Assembly: GCA_001794055.1 (NCBI GenBank)
Contig: MGJB01000018.1
Span: 1 to 49,304 of the forward strand
Source of the DNA: Candidatus Yanofskybacteria bacterium RIFCSPHIGHO2_01_FULL_41_26
GTDB lineage: Bacteria > Patescibacteria > Paceibacteria > 2-02-FULL-40-12 > GWA2-44-9
Direction of reading: 5' to 3'
DNA: 49,304 nt
The notes beneath the pieces were generated by a model, which was not told where the DNA came from, searched no databases, and saw only the letters and a program-made list of their open reading frames with translations. A program made the position numbers and the translations under genes. Positions 8,351 to 16,243 of this stretch are shown here, in pieces (the first letter of the stretch is position 1; each line of letters begins with the position of its first letter).

Positions 8351-8935
8351 TTACTCTTTGTTTTTTAATTCTAGATATAATTTTTTTAAACGATTCAAGT
8401 AATTTAGAGCTCTATCCCGTTCAAGACCAGTTAGTTTTGTCATAATTAGCAAGCGAATTTGATCGTGGTTATATGCTTTTTGAGATTCATCATTCCAGGG
8501 GTAAAAATCATCTAAATAAACCATATTACCGTCGTTATCTTCAACGAAATTCTGCGTACTTTCATCAAACTCGATCCCACAATCTTTTAGTTGTTTCCGT
8601 AACGTATAAAGGTCTTCGATTTTTTCTTCTCTAATCGATATTGTTTCTCTTGACTTAAATTTAATTTTTTCTTTCGTTATTGTCCTTGGTTGAGTGGTAG
8701 TCATAAAAACATCCGGTACATTTTTCGGAAATAACATATGCAAAATTTTGGTAAAGTAGAACTTGGCTTTGTTAAATTCAGGTGACCTTTCAAACTTAAA
8801 TTCTGCTTCAATTTTGTAAATTCCCACCACTTTTTCATCTTTATCTGGGTGTGGATAGACGACTTTTTCACCTCCATCACCTATTTCTTTTTGAGCTTCT
8901 ATCCTGTTTTTTATGAATTCTTTAAATTCTTCCAT
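8351..8935 (-). CDS. hypothetical protein with faint kinase-like features
   Basis: About 194 residues from the ATG at 8935; an in-frame TTG at 8959 would add 8 residues and overlap the upstream gene more. GDGGEKVVYPHPDKDEKVVGIYK near the N-terminus resembles a glycine-rich loop followed by a VxxxxK strand, and GNMVYLDDFYPW near residue 150 has the look of the Asp-bearing metal loop of protein-kinase-like folds. These are weak resemblances and no HxD catalytic loop is seen, so it is at most a divergent or inactive member. It overlaps the 3' end of the GT2 gene by 14 bases and is probably translated from the same message. Confidence 0.55.
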   Translation of the reverse strand: MEEFKEFIKNRIEAQKEIGDGGEKVVYPHPDKDEKVVGIYKIEAEFKFERSPEFNKAKFYFTKILHMLFPKNVPDVFMTTTQPRTITKEKIKFKSRETISIREEKIEDLYTLRKQLKDCGIEFDESTQNFVEDNDGNMVYLDDFYPWNDESQKAYNHDQIRLLIMTKLTGLERDRALNYLNRLKKLYLELKNKE

Positions 8936-9800
8936 ATTTATTTTTATAAAAATTAGCAACTCCCATCAATATTGCTTTTGATTTTTCTTTGTTTCTATTA
9001 ATTACTAATTTACCCAGTTGCTTAATTATTATTACCCAGCTCCACGGATAGACAGCCAGTTTAATATACCACGGTCCATTTTTCAAATTAAAATACAGGG
9101 CATTGCGGTAATGATATCTCAAAAGCATCGGTGAGCCCAATTTTTTAGCTGAAGCAGAAACGGAGTGAGAGATTTTGATTTCGGGGAAGAAAGATACCGG
9201 AACCATTGCCTTTCTGGCTCTTTGACAAAAATCAGCATCTTCAAAATATAAAAAATAATTTTCGTTTAGAAATCCAATTTTATCAAAAACATTCTTATGT
9301 ATTGCCATCGCCCCCCCGATGACATATAAGTTATCCACAGATTTTATGTTACCGACTTGCGAAGTCGGTAAGTGGATAAGTGTCGGTTTTAACCACTGGA
9401 TCAAGCCGGCAAAAACGGTCCTGTTCCCCTCATCTAAAGCTAGGCCAATAATCCCATCCTTGCCTTCCAAAATGGCCTTTAGACGTCCTGTAAACGTGTC
9501 TTCGGCCCAAGTATCATTATTAAGTAAAAGCACCCAATCCGTCCCTCCACCGGCTGGCGGATCGAGGGCCTTTTTGATGCCTATGTTATTGCCACCGGAG
9601 AAACCAAGATTTCGGTCATTCTTAATGTAACTTATATTAGTTTCTGTGGTTTGGTAAGTCATCAGTTTTTCTACATCATCAGAGTTATTATCTACTACAA
9701 TAATTTCAAAATCCTTGTCGGCTTGGTTTTTTAGTGATTCCAACAGTTTTATCGTGTTTTCTGAGCCGTTGTAATTGATTGTAATTATAGTTAATTTCAC
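8922..9800 (-). CDS. GT2 family glycosyltransferase carrying two repeat insertions
   Basis: A 292-residue GT2 enzyme: MKLTIITINYNGSENTIKLLESL, VVDNNSDD, DWVLLLNNDTWAED at the metal site, GGAMAIHKNVFDKIGFLNENYFLYFEDADFCQRAR as the acceptor motif. Two pieces look inserted in frame. DPPAGGGTDW is encoded by the GC palindrome at 9546-9561, and LPTSQVG with its flanks (about residues 140-158) by the DnaA-box palindrome at 9331-9379. The second peptide is also found in the mnmA product. Both lie between secondary-structure elements, so activity may be kept. Confidence 0.87.
   Translation of the reverse strand: MKLTIITINYNGSENTIKLLESLKNQADKDFEIIVVDNNSDDVEKLMTYQTTETNISYIKNDRNLGFSGGNNIGIKKALDPPAGGGTDWVLLLNNDTWAEDTFTGRLKAILEGKDGIIGLALDEGNRTVFAGLIQWLKPTLIHLPTSQVGNIKSVDNLYVIGGAMAIHKNVFDKIGFLNENYFLYFEDADFCQRARKAMVPVSFFPEIKISHSVSASAKKLGSPMLLRYHYRNALYFNLKNGPWYIKLAVYPWSWVIIIKQLGKLVINRNKEKSKAILMGVANFYKNKYGRI
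9331..9379. repeat. palindromic element with DnaA-box ends, copy 1
   Basis: Outer arms TTATCCAC (9331-9338) and GTGGATAA (9372-9379) enclose an inner stem ACCGACTT/AAGTCGGT (9351-9358, 9362-9369) with a 3-base loop. The left arm reads TTATCCACA, the DnaA-box consensus. The second copy lies in mnmA at 46155-46215. Confidence 0.8.
9546..9561. repeat. GC palindrome, second copy
   Basis: TCCACCGGCTGGCGGA, two substitutions from the perfect palindrome at 1334-1349, read as P-P-A-G-G-G in the glycosyltransferase. Confidence 0.6.
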
Positions 9801-9834
9801 TACTTGATTCTATTCAAAAATGGCGTTTTTTGCA

Positions 9835-9860
9835 ATAAAAAACCCGCAAGTAGGTTGCGG
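9835..9860 (-). terminator. terminator downstream of the GT4/small ORF transcript
   Basis: On the minus strand CCGCAA-5-base loop-TTGCGG (9844-9860) is followed by a run of T (9835-9842). Confidence 0.65.
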
Positions 9861-9867
9861 ATGTAAT

Positions 9868-9957
9868 CTAATAGTTAGGAGGACTAATTTTTTGGAGTTT
9901 AAGACGGTCTTGGATTAGCTTCTCATGAAATTCTTGTTGGTGTTTAATAGAGTTCAT
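9868..9957 (-). CDS. possible 29-residue ORF behind the GT4 gene
   Basis: ATG at 9957 opens a short Lys/Gln-rich frame (MNSIKHQQEFHEKLIQDRL...) ending in TAG at 9868, eight bases before the terminator stem. The frame is also open, without a start, all the way back to the TAG stop of the GT4 gene at 10015. Only a weak AGG precedes the ATG. It may be a real small protein or the decayed tail of the upstream gene. Confidence 0.25.
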   Translation of the reverse strand: MNSIKHQQEFHEKLIQDRLKLQKISPPNY

Positions 9958-10014
9958 CCAACCTATTTTTTCTTCCTTAGTTTGTACCCATACACCAGCA
10001 GAAGTGTTGCGAAG

Positions 10015-11091
10015 CTATTGACCGCTATTCGTCAATTGAATTACTTCTGTCCTAAACCTTTCTCTTGAAAATTTTTCGGCCCATTTTTGAATGATAAGCG
10101 GGCTGTAATTAAGATAGTTTTCGTTTAATCGGCGGATGCCGTCAGCAAGGGCCTCCGGTATCGGATCATCAAAGAATTCTCCTGTCACACCTTCAACCAT
10201 TGTTTCCAGAGCCCCCCCTTTTTGGAGAGCTAAAACCGGTTTACCAAAACTCATTGCCTCAAGGGGCGTAAGACCAAAATCTTCTTCCTGGGGCATGATG
10301 AATGCCTTGCAGTTTCGGTAATATTCAACAATCTCGTCATCTGTTTTAAATCCGAGAATTTTTATATTTTTACTGGCTATTTTTTTCAGATCTTTTTTAG
10401 CCGGTCCATCTCCTATAACAATGAGTTCATATCCTAGTTTATTAAAAGCATCTATTGCCACGTCAATATTTTTGTGAGGAAAAAGCCGACTAACTATTAA
10501 GTAGAAGGGGCTGAGCGGTAGTCTTGGAGCCACCGGTCCCATCGCATTTAATACTGTTGGCGGATATATTAATCTAGATTCTTTGCCATAATACTTTTTA
10601 ATTCTTGCCTGAACAGTTTTGGAGATAGCCACGAATTCATCTACCCTATCGGAGGCTTGTCGGTCCCAGATTCTTAATAAATGACGGGACAGTCCTGCCA
10701 ATCTTCCTTGATTGCTGTTTTCTGAATGTCTATCCCACAAGAATCTAGTCGGACTGTAGCAATAGCAGATATGTTTTGTTTTGGGTTTTAACACCAACCC
10801 CTTTGCAAATATAACAGATGAGGATATGACGATATCAAAGTTGGACAGATCAAAGGATTCAACTGCTGAAGGCATTAAAAAAAATAAGTATTTATAGAGT
10901 TTTGTTATGAATGGAATTTTCTGAAGAGAACTGATTCTGATTTCGGCTTCGGGCAGAAATTCCCGAACAAATTTTTTATTATAAAAAAGGACATATATCG
11001 GTGCCGTTGGAAAAATCTTATGAAGTTCTATCAACACACGCTCGGCTCCTCCCAAATTATTTAGCCAATCGTGGACTAGAGCGATTTTCAT
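10015..11091 (-). CDS. GT4 family glycosyltransferase (mannosyltransferase-like)
   Basis: A 358-residue GT-B enzyme. MKIALVHDWLNNLGGAERVL is the hallmark N-terminal donor/acceptor loop of a GT4 subgroup often involved in mannosyl transfer; CYCYSPTRFLWDRH is also typical. The donor site contains FPHKNIDVAIDAF and the E-x7-E motif in EDFGLTPLEAMSFGKPV. Length is normal and there is no membrane segment. It is transcribed alone on the minus strand; the region upstream (11092-11473) has no coding gene on that strand. Confidence 0.88.
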   Translation of the reverse strand: MKIALVHDWLNNLGGAERVLIELHKIFPTAPIYVLFYNKKFVREFLPEAEIRISSLQKIPFITKLYKYLFFLMPSAVESFDLSNFDIVISSSVIFAKGLVLKPKTKHICYCYSPTRFLWDRHSENSNQGRLAGLSRHLLRIWDRQASDRVDEFVAISKTVQARIKKYYGKESRLIYPPTVLNAMGPVAPRLPLSPFYLIVSRLFPHKNIDVAIDAFNKLGYELIVIGDGPAKKDLKKIASKNIKILGFKTDDEIVEYYRNCKAFIMPQEEDFGLTPLEAMSFGKPVLALQKGGALETMVEGVTGEFFDDPIPEALADGIRRLNENYLNYSPLIIQKWAEKFSRERFRTEVIQLTNSGQ

Positions 11092-11142
11092 ATGTAAATG
11101 GAACGGGTTCGTAATTATTTATATATCATTTTGGTAGAAAAT

Positions 11143-11328
11143 TATACTTGACACATATTTTTTTGGACATGAAATACAAACGAGTATTCGGTTTCAATCT
11201 TTATAAAGATAAACAACTAATAGCTACAGAGGTGGAGCTACGGGTGTCGTAGGCGGCGCTGTGTCAGCGTAAGCTAATCCCCATACGGAGAAGCAACACA
11301 CAATGCTTCATCCCCGTGTGGGGTTTTT
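11143..11328 (+). ncRNA. candidate structured small transcript with a 27-codon ORF
   Basis: A -10-like TATACT (11143-11148) precedes a stretch with hairpins TAGCT/AGCTA (11221-11240) and CGCTG/CAGCG (11257-11269) and ends in a strong terminator at 11279-11328. Inside, ATG 11169 to TAG 11252 encodes 27 residues beginning MKYKRVFGFNLYKDKQ, with only a weak GGA before the ATG. It could be a small RNA, a leader peptide transcript or a small protein gene. No known RNA family is recognised. Confidence 0.35.
11279..11328 (+). terminator. terminator with compound stem
   Basis: CCCCATACGG (11279-11288) pairs with CCGTGTGGGG (11314-11323), inner stem GAAGC/GCTTC (11290-11294, 11305-11309), then five T. 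Confidence 0.75.
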
Positions 11329-11354
11329 CTATTTTCTAATACCGAGGAGCAAAA

Positions 11355-11458
11355 CCCCATCCCCATTTAAGGCCGTTTGGTTCCTGCGGAAAACACAATG
11401 GTTAAATTAACCGATAATTTGCTTATTAAACAAATTTAGGCCGGAAATGGTGGTGGGG
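11355..11458. repeat. long imperfect inverted repeat downstream of mreB
   Basis: Arms of 20 nt at 11355-11374 (CCCCATCCCC...) and 11439-11458 pair with a few mismatches around a 64-nt centre that itself holds the palindrome GGTTAAATTAACC. It ends 16 bases from the mreB stop. No ORF lies in it; it may be a palindromic mobile repeat or a terminator-like structure. Confidence 0.5.
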
Positions 11459-11473
11459 TGAGCATACTTACTC

Positions 11474-12475
11474 CTATCTCTTTGCCAACACATTTCTTTT
11501 ATACACATCCAAATTTTCAAGGACGATGCCGGTGCCGCGAGCAACGCAGAAAAGCGGGTCGTCGGCGATTTGAGCCGGAACGCCGGTTACTTTGGTGATA
11601 AGCTTGTCTATGTTTTTTAGTAAAGCTCCACCTCCGGTAATATGAATGCCTTTATCCATAATGTCCGAACATAGTTCCGGAGGTGTTACTTCGAGAACAC
11701 TTTTAATAATTTGGATTATTTCCCGGAGCTGTTCGGTAATGGCCTCGGTAATTTCGTTGGTGGTTATTTCTATTGTTTTTGGATAGCCAGTAGCAAGATC
11801 TCTGCCCCTGATGTTTATTTTTTCTTCTTCGGGTATTTTTACCGCGCTGCCGATGGAAATTTTAAGAAGTTCGGCGGTCCTTTCCCCTATTGCCAGGCCG
11901 TGTTTCTTTTTTATGTATTCAACAATTGCCTGATCTAGTTTATTTCCGCCGATGCGAACGGATTTCCAGGTTACGATACCGCCAAGAGAAATGACAGCTA
12001 TTTCAGTAGTACCTCCTCCGATGTTCAAGATCATATTTCCAGCAGGATTATTTATAGGTATCTTGGCTCCGATAGCGGCAAGCACCGGTTCTTTAACTAA
12101 ATAAACCGCTTTTGCTCCAGCATTGAGCGCCGCCTCGATAACAGCTCTTTTTTCGGTGGAATTGATTCCCGCCGGAACCGATATCAAAACCTCCGGCTTA
12201 ACAAAACTCAAAAAACCGCCTGCTTTCTTTATGAAATAACGGAGCATTGCTCCAGTAACGCGGTAATCGGCAATAGCGCCGTCAATCAATGGTTTTGAAA
12301 CAACAATACTGTCCGGCGTTCTGCCGATCATTTCTTTGGCGAGATTTCCCACGGACATTATTTTATTATCTAAAATTGAAATGGCTACAACGGAGGGCTC
12401 GTTAATGATAATCCCTTTTTTGGGTATGAATACCACCGTATTTGTTGTGCCGAGATCAATTCCAATTTTCTTCAT
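11474..12475 (-). CDS. mreB: rod-shape determining protein MreB
   Basis: The bacterial actin homologue that organises elongation of the cell wall from the inner face of the membrane. The 333-residue product has the actin-fold ATP motifs: phosphate loop 1 IGIDLGTTNTVVF at the N-terminus, phosphate loop 2 MILNIGGGTTEIAVISLGG, and the adenosine motif GIHITGGGALLKNID. Length is normal. It follows murA after 9 bases, giving a cell-wall operon; mreC and mreD are not adjacent. Confidence 0.95.
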   Translation of the reverse strand: MKKIGIDLGTTNTVVFIPKKGIIINEPSVVAISILDNKIMSVGNLAKEMIGRTPDSIVVSKPLIDGAIADYRVTGAMLRYFIKKAGGFLSFVKPEVLISVPAGINSTEKRAVIEAALNAGAKAVYLVKEPVLAAIGAKIPINNPAGNMILNIGGGTTEIAVISLGGIVTWKSVRIGGNKLDQAIVEYIKKKHGLAIGERTAELLKISIGSAVKIPEEEKINIRGRDLATGYPKTIEITTNEITEAITEQLREIIQIIKSVLEVTPPELCSDIMDKGIHITGGGALLKNIDKLITKVTGVPAQIADDPLFCVARGTGIVLENLDVYKRNVLAKR

Positions 12476-12484
12476 TTATAATAT

Positions 12485-13732
12485 TTAAATTCTTTTTATC
12501 TCTGCCCCTATTTTTCTTAAGCGTTCTTCTATTTTTTCGTAGCCTCTGTCAATCTGATATACGTTGTTTAGGGTTGATTTGCCTTTTGCAACCAGCGCAG
12601 CGATAAGGTATGCCATTCCTGCTCGTAAATCCGGACTCTCGATTTCTCTGGCCCTAAGTTTTGTTGGTCCTTTTATGGAGATTCTGTGGGGGTCGTGCAT
12701 TAAAACGTCCGCTCCCATTCTTTTCAATTCGTCAAGCCAAAAAAGGCGGCTTTCAAATATGGTTTCGTGAACCAACCCCTGTCCCTCTGCTTGAGTTAAT
12801 AGCACACAAACAGGCGCCTGTAAATCAGTCGGAAAGCCGGGATATTCATGGGTCTTGACGTCCACTGTTTTTAACCGAGAAGGGATAATCTCCACGCTGT
12901 CGCTGCTTATCTTTAAACAAACTCCGGCACTTTTCAGCACAATCCACAAGGAATCTAAGTGTTCCGGTTCGCAATTTTTTATTAAAATATTGCTTTTTGT
13001 AGCTGCCGCTAAAATAGCGAATGTTCCGGCTTCTATTCTATCCGGTATTGTTTTATATTCTGCGCCCTTTAAACTTTCAACTCCTTCAATTATAACGAAA
13101 GGAGTGCCTGCTCCTCGAATTTTTGCTCCGCATGAATTTAAGAAATTGGCCAAACTTTCTATTTCCGGTTCACAGGCGCAGTTTTTTAAAACGGTTTTTC
13201 CTTTAGCAAGAGAGGAGGCCATGAGCATGGCTTCGGTTCCAGTAACGCTTATATTACTGAATACAAATTTGGCCCCTCTTAATTTCCCGCTGATGTTATA
13301 AAGATTGTTGCGATAATTTATTTTTGCTCCCAATGCTTTGTAACCATCCAGAAACACATTTATCGGCCTTTCGCCTATGACACATCCGCCCGGGTGGGGA
13401 AATTTTACATTTCCAGTACGAGCGAGAACTGAAGATGTAAGTACGATTGAGGCTCGGAGTTTTTTAGCTATATAAGGATTTATGACTGAGGTTTTTATTT
13501 TGGCGGCAGTTATCTGGTATTCTCCTTTTTTAGGATGAATTACTTCAACCCCTAAATCTTTCAGCAGTTCGGATATCCTAGTGATGTCTTCTACTTCGGG
13601 AACATTTTTTATTTTAACCGTTTCGGGCGTGAGAATAGAAGCTGCAAAAATTTTAAGAGCAGCATTCTTTGCTCCCTTGACTTCTATTGTTCCTCTTAAT
13701 TTTTTCCCGCCGTTTATTACGAATTTATCCAT
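12485..13732 (-). CDS. murA: UDP-N-acetylglucosamine 1-carboxyvinyltransferase
   Basis: MurA catalyses the first committed step of peptidoglycan synthesis, enolpyruvyl transfer from PEP to UDP-GlcNAc in the cytoplasm. I place the start at 13732 (MDKFVINGGKKLRGTIEVKGAKN..., 415 residues), which aligns with the conserved N-terminus; the longer frame to 13822 would run through an inverted repeat. Lys22-Asn23 and the PEP-reactive Cys117 in HPGGCVIGERPI are present. A promoter with 17-base spacing ends only 10 bases before the ATG, so the leader is nearly absent. Fosfomycin sensitivity would be expected from the Cys. Confidence 0.94.
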   Translation of the reverse strand: MDKFVINGGKKLRGTIEVKGAKNAALKIFAASILTPETVKIKNVPEVEDITRISELLKDLGVEVIHPKKGEYQITAAKIKTSVINPYIAKKLRASIVLTSSVLARTGNVKFPHPGGCVIGERPINVFLDGYKALGAKINYRNNLYNISGKLRGAKFVFSNISVTGTEAMLMASSLAKGKTVLKNCACEPEIESLANFLNSCGAKIRGAGTPFVIIEGVESLKGAEYKTIPDRIEAGTFAILAAATKSNILIKNCEPEHLDSLWIVLKSAGVCLKISSDSVEIIPSRLKTVDVKTHEYPGFPTDLQAPVCVLLTQAEGQGLVHETIFESRLFWLDELKRMGADVLMHDPHRISIKGPTKLRAREIESPDLRAGMAYLIAALVAKGKSTLNNVYQIDRGYEKIEERLRKIGAEIKRI

Positions 13733-13742
13733 GGGTGATTTA

Positions 13743-13771
13743 AATTTATAGGTATTTTGTGATAAAATCAA
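13743..13771 (-). promoter_or_regulatory. promoter of murA-mreB
   Basis: On the minus strand TTGATT (13766-13771), 17 bases, TAAATT (13743-13748). It adjoins the inverted repeat starting at 13772. Confidence 0.5.
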
Positions 13772-14059
13772 GGTCAGATAGTTAAGCAATTTTATCTTTT
13801 TAGCGGAGTGTATTTTAGCCAAATTTGCGACGCGAGTCTGAAGATGTAGATGATTCTACTTCAAGGACGAGCAACAAAGAATTTGGCTAAAATACACCCG
13901 CCTTCAGAGGAAGTCAAAGAAAAGACCGAGTTCTTTGTCTCTCCTTCTCAATATAGAATAACTATATTTTCGTCGCCTGCCTGCCGGCAGGCAGGTCGTT
14001 TCTCGAACCCGGTCTTTTCTTTAGTTTCTAAAATGATAAAATTGCTTAACCATCTGACC
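13772..14059. repeat. nested inverted-repeat structure between murA and the PEGA gene
   Basis: Outer arms 13772-13803 and 14028-14059 match in 30 of 32 positions. Inner arms 13808-13825 and 13880-13897 are a perfect 18-bp inverted repeat. On the left the two arms are 4 bases apart; on the right 130 bases separate them, and that extra segment (13898-14027) has its own inverted ends (about 13917-13934 and 14006-14023) and a perfect 20-nt GC palindrome at 13976-13995. This reads as one palindromic element inserted into one arm of another. No gene is supported inside. Confidence 0.75.
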
Positions 14060-14084
14060 ATTATCAGATCCTAACGCAAAAGAC

Positions 14085-14909
14085 ATGACCAAAACAATAA
14101 AAAGGTGGTTATTTTATTCGGCAGCGGTTGTTTTTGCTGTGTTAAGTTTTGTAGTGATTCTCTACGCCCAAGGGTATAAATATAGTTTTTCCGAAGCTAA
14201 ATTTTTTAAAACTGGATCTATTTTTGTTAAATCAAATGAAAGCGCTGATGTGTATCTGAATGATAAATTTTTAAATTCAACCTCTTTCTTCGGCAACTCA
14301 TATACGATAAGTGGGCTTTTGCCTGGACAATATACGATTCGTGTGCAAAAAGATAATTTCAGTTCTTGGCAAAAAAAGGCAATTGTAGAGGAAGGTTTGG
14401 TGAATGATTTTTCCAGGATTTTTCTTTTACCTAAATCAGGAGAAGCAAAAGATAACTTCAAAGCAGAAATAAAAGGCCTTCTTTACCCCACACTCAAAAC
14501 GACACCGACCCCATTAATTAAACCTACGCCGAAACCGTCGCCTTCCAAAATTCCAACCCCTTCGCCCGTTTCAGCAGAGCCGTTTTATGTCAAGAACGGT
14601 GTCTTATTCAAAAATATGGAAAACGGCGAAACCGAGCGTTTGGCATATTTTGTTGCCGGATTTGCCATATCGCCGGATGGCAAGAAAATTACCTGGTGGA
14701 ATGCTAATGAATTATGGGTAATGTGGATTTCGGATATGAATTATCAGCCGTATCGTAAGGCCGGAGACAAGGATTTAATAACAACATTTTCAGTCAAGAT
14801 TAAAAAGGCTGCCTGGTTCAGAGGCAATGACCATATTGTCGTGGATTCCGGCGGATATAAAGTGGCAGAAATAGACAAGCGGGGCGGATTGAATATTATA
14901 GAAATTTAA
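14085..14909 (+). CDS. PEGA-domain membrane protein with C-terminal beta-propeller-like repeats
   Basis: The 274-residue product has a signal anchor at about residues 8-28 and a PEGA domain at about 40-115 (GSIFVKSNESADVYLNDKF, LLPGQYTIRVQKDNFSSWQKK). A Pro/Thr/Lys-rich linker follows at about 136-162, then a stretch like a TolB/WD40-type propeller blade (FAISPDGKKITWWNANELWVMWI). It is likely anchored in the membrane with the body outside. PEGA proteins are common in Parcubacteria and may bind surface polymers; the precise role is unknown. The 8-base upstream region lacks a good Shine-Dalgarno. Confidence 0.8.
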   Translation: MTKTIKRWLFYSAAVVFAVLSFVVILYAQGYKYSFSEAKFFKTGSIFVKSNESADVYLNDKFLNSTSFFGNSYTISGLLPGQYTIRVQKDNFSSWQKKAIVEEGLVNDFSRIFLLPKSGEAKDNFKAEIKGLLYPTLKTTPTPLIKPTPKPSPSKIPTPSPVSAEPFYVKNGVLFKNMENGETERLAYFVAGFAISPDGKKITWWNANELWVMWISDMNYQPYRKAGDKDLITTFSVKIKKAAWFRGNDHIVVDSGGYKVAEIDKRGGLNIIEI

Positions 14910-14926
14910 GATTTATAGATTTTAGT

Positions 14927-15478
14927 TTACCTCTTGCTAAACTGTCCCATCTTTCTGGCTTTCTTATGGCCATATTTGCGTCGTTCTTTGATACGAGAAT
15001 CGCGGGTTAAGAACCCGGATTTTTTGAGTTTCTTTCGGAAGTTGAGGTCAAATTCTACCAAGGCCTTGGCGATGCCGTGCTTTATGGCATCGGCCTGACC
15101 CCTTGAACCTCCGCCATGGACTATGACAGTTGCTTTGAAGCGATTTAATGATTTTAGTTTTCTTAATGGCGATTCAACAATGTTCCAAAGGTTAGTATCA
15201 GAGAAGTAGCTTCTATAGTCCTTACCGTTTACGGTGACGAGAGCTTTCTCTTCTTCCACGGTATCGGTAGACTTTTTGGTGTATAAACGGATTCTGGCGA
15301 TGGACTCTTTTCTTCGTCCGATTGCCTGAAAATATTTTTCCTTGCCGTTTCCATTGGCAGGAGCTTCTTGGATAACCAAAACCTCCTCGACTGCTTCGGG
15401 TTTGGGTTTGGCTACCGCCTTATGTTTTACCGCTTTCTTTACCGAGGTTTTTTTTGTTTGGGCCTTTTTTACTGGCAT
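14927..15478 (-). CDS. rpsI: 30S ribosomal protein S9
   Basis: The S9 domain (about residues 48-183, YFQAIGRRKESIARIRLY ... KKARKMGQFSKR) is complete and ends with the conserved Lys/Arg tail that reaches the P site. About 45 residues of Lys/Ala/Val-rich extension precede it. It is the last gene of the ribosomal operon, one base after rplM. Confidence 0.96.
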   Translation of the reverse strand: MPVKKAQTKKTSVKKAVKHKAVAKPKPEAVEEVLVIQEAPANGNGKEKYFQAIGRRKESIARIRLYTKKSTDTVEEEKALVTVNGKDYRSYFSDTNLWNIVESPLRKLKSLNRFKATVIVHGGGSRGQADAIKHGIAKALVEFDLNFRKKLKKSGFLTRDSRIKERRKYGHKKARKMGQFSKR

Positions 15479-15479
15479 T

Positions 15480-15857
<378 letters not shown>

Positions 15858-15886
15858 TACAACTATCTACCCTCCATATTCTACCC

Positions 15887-16234
15887 TCATTTTGTAAATT
15901 CTATGATAACCATCGGTGCACTATCTGATCTTCTCTGGCCGAGTTTTATGATCCTGGTATATCCGCCCTTTCTTGATTCAAATCGAGGAACCACATCAGT
16001 CATTAGTTTTTTTACAGCCTTTCCCCCTATTTGACCCAAAAGCAATCTTCTTGCGGCGAGAGTTTGTTTCTTGGCTGAGGTGATCAATTTGTCTATGTAG
16101 CCGGATAATGATTTGGCTTTGGCTTCGGTCGTTTTTATCTTGCCGTGTTCTATCAATGCTGTCGCCAACGCTCGGTAAAGCACTTTTCTTTGTCCCATTT
16201 TTCTTCCGAATTTTCTCTGTTTACCTCGTCGCAT
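15887..16234 (-). CDS. rplQ: 50S ribosomal protein L17
   Basis: 115 residues; starts MRRGKQRKFGRKMGQRKVLYRALATALIEHGKIKTTEAKAK (conserved RKLxRxxxHR-type region) and ends RRSDSAPMVIIEFTK. Follows rpoA after 9 bases. Confidence 0.95.
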   Translation of the reverse strand: MRRGKQRKFGRKMGQRKVLYRALATALIEHGKIKTTEAKAKSLSGYIDKLITSAKKQTLAARRLLLGQIGGKAVKKLMTDVVPRFESRKGGYTRIIKLGQRRSDSAPMVIIEFTK

Positions 16235-16243
16235 GTTTGTAAA

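Noticed and set aside
9331..9379. DnaA boxes taken as a replication origin
   Set aside because: The boxes are the ends of a palindrome in a coding gene, occur as a second copy 37 kb away, and have no DUE, dnaA or dnaN beside them.
12855..13301. 148-residue plus-strand ORF opposite murA
   Set aside because: Mirror frame of a well-conserved gene; no independent support.
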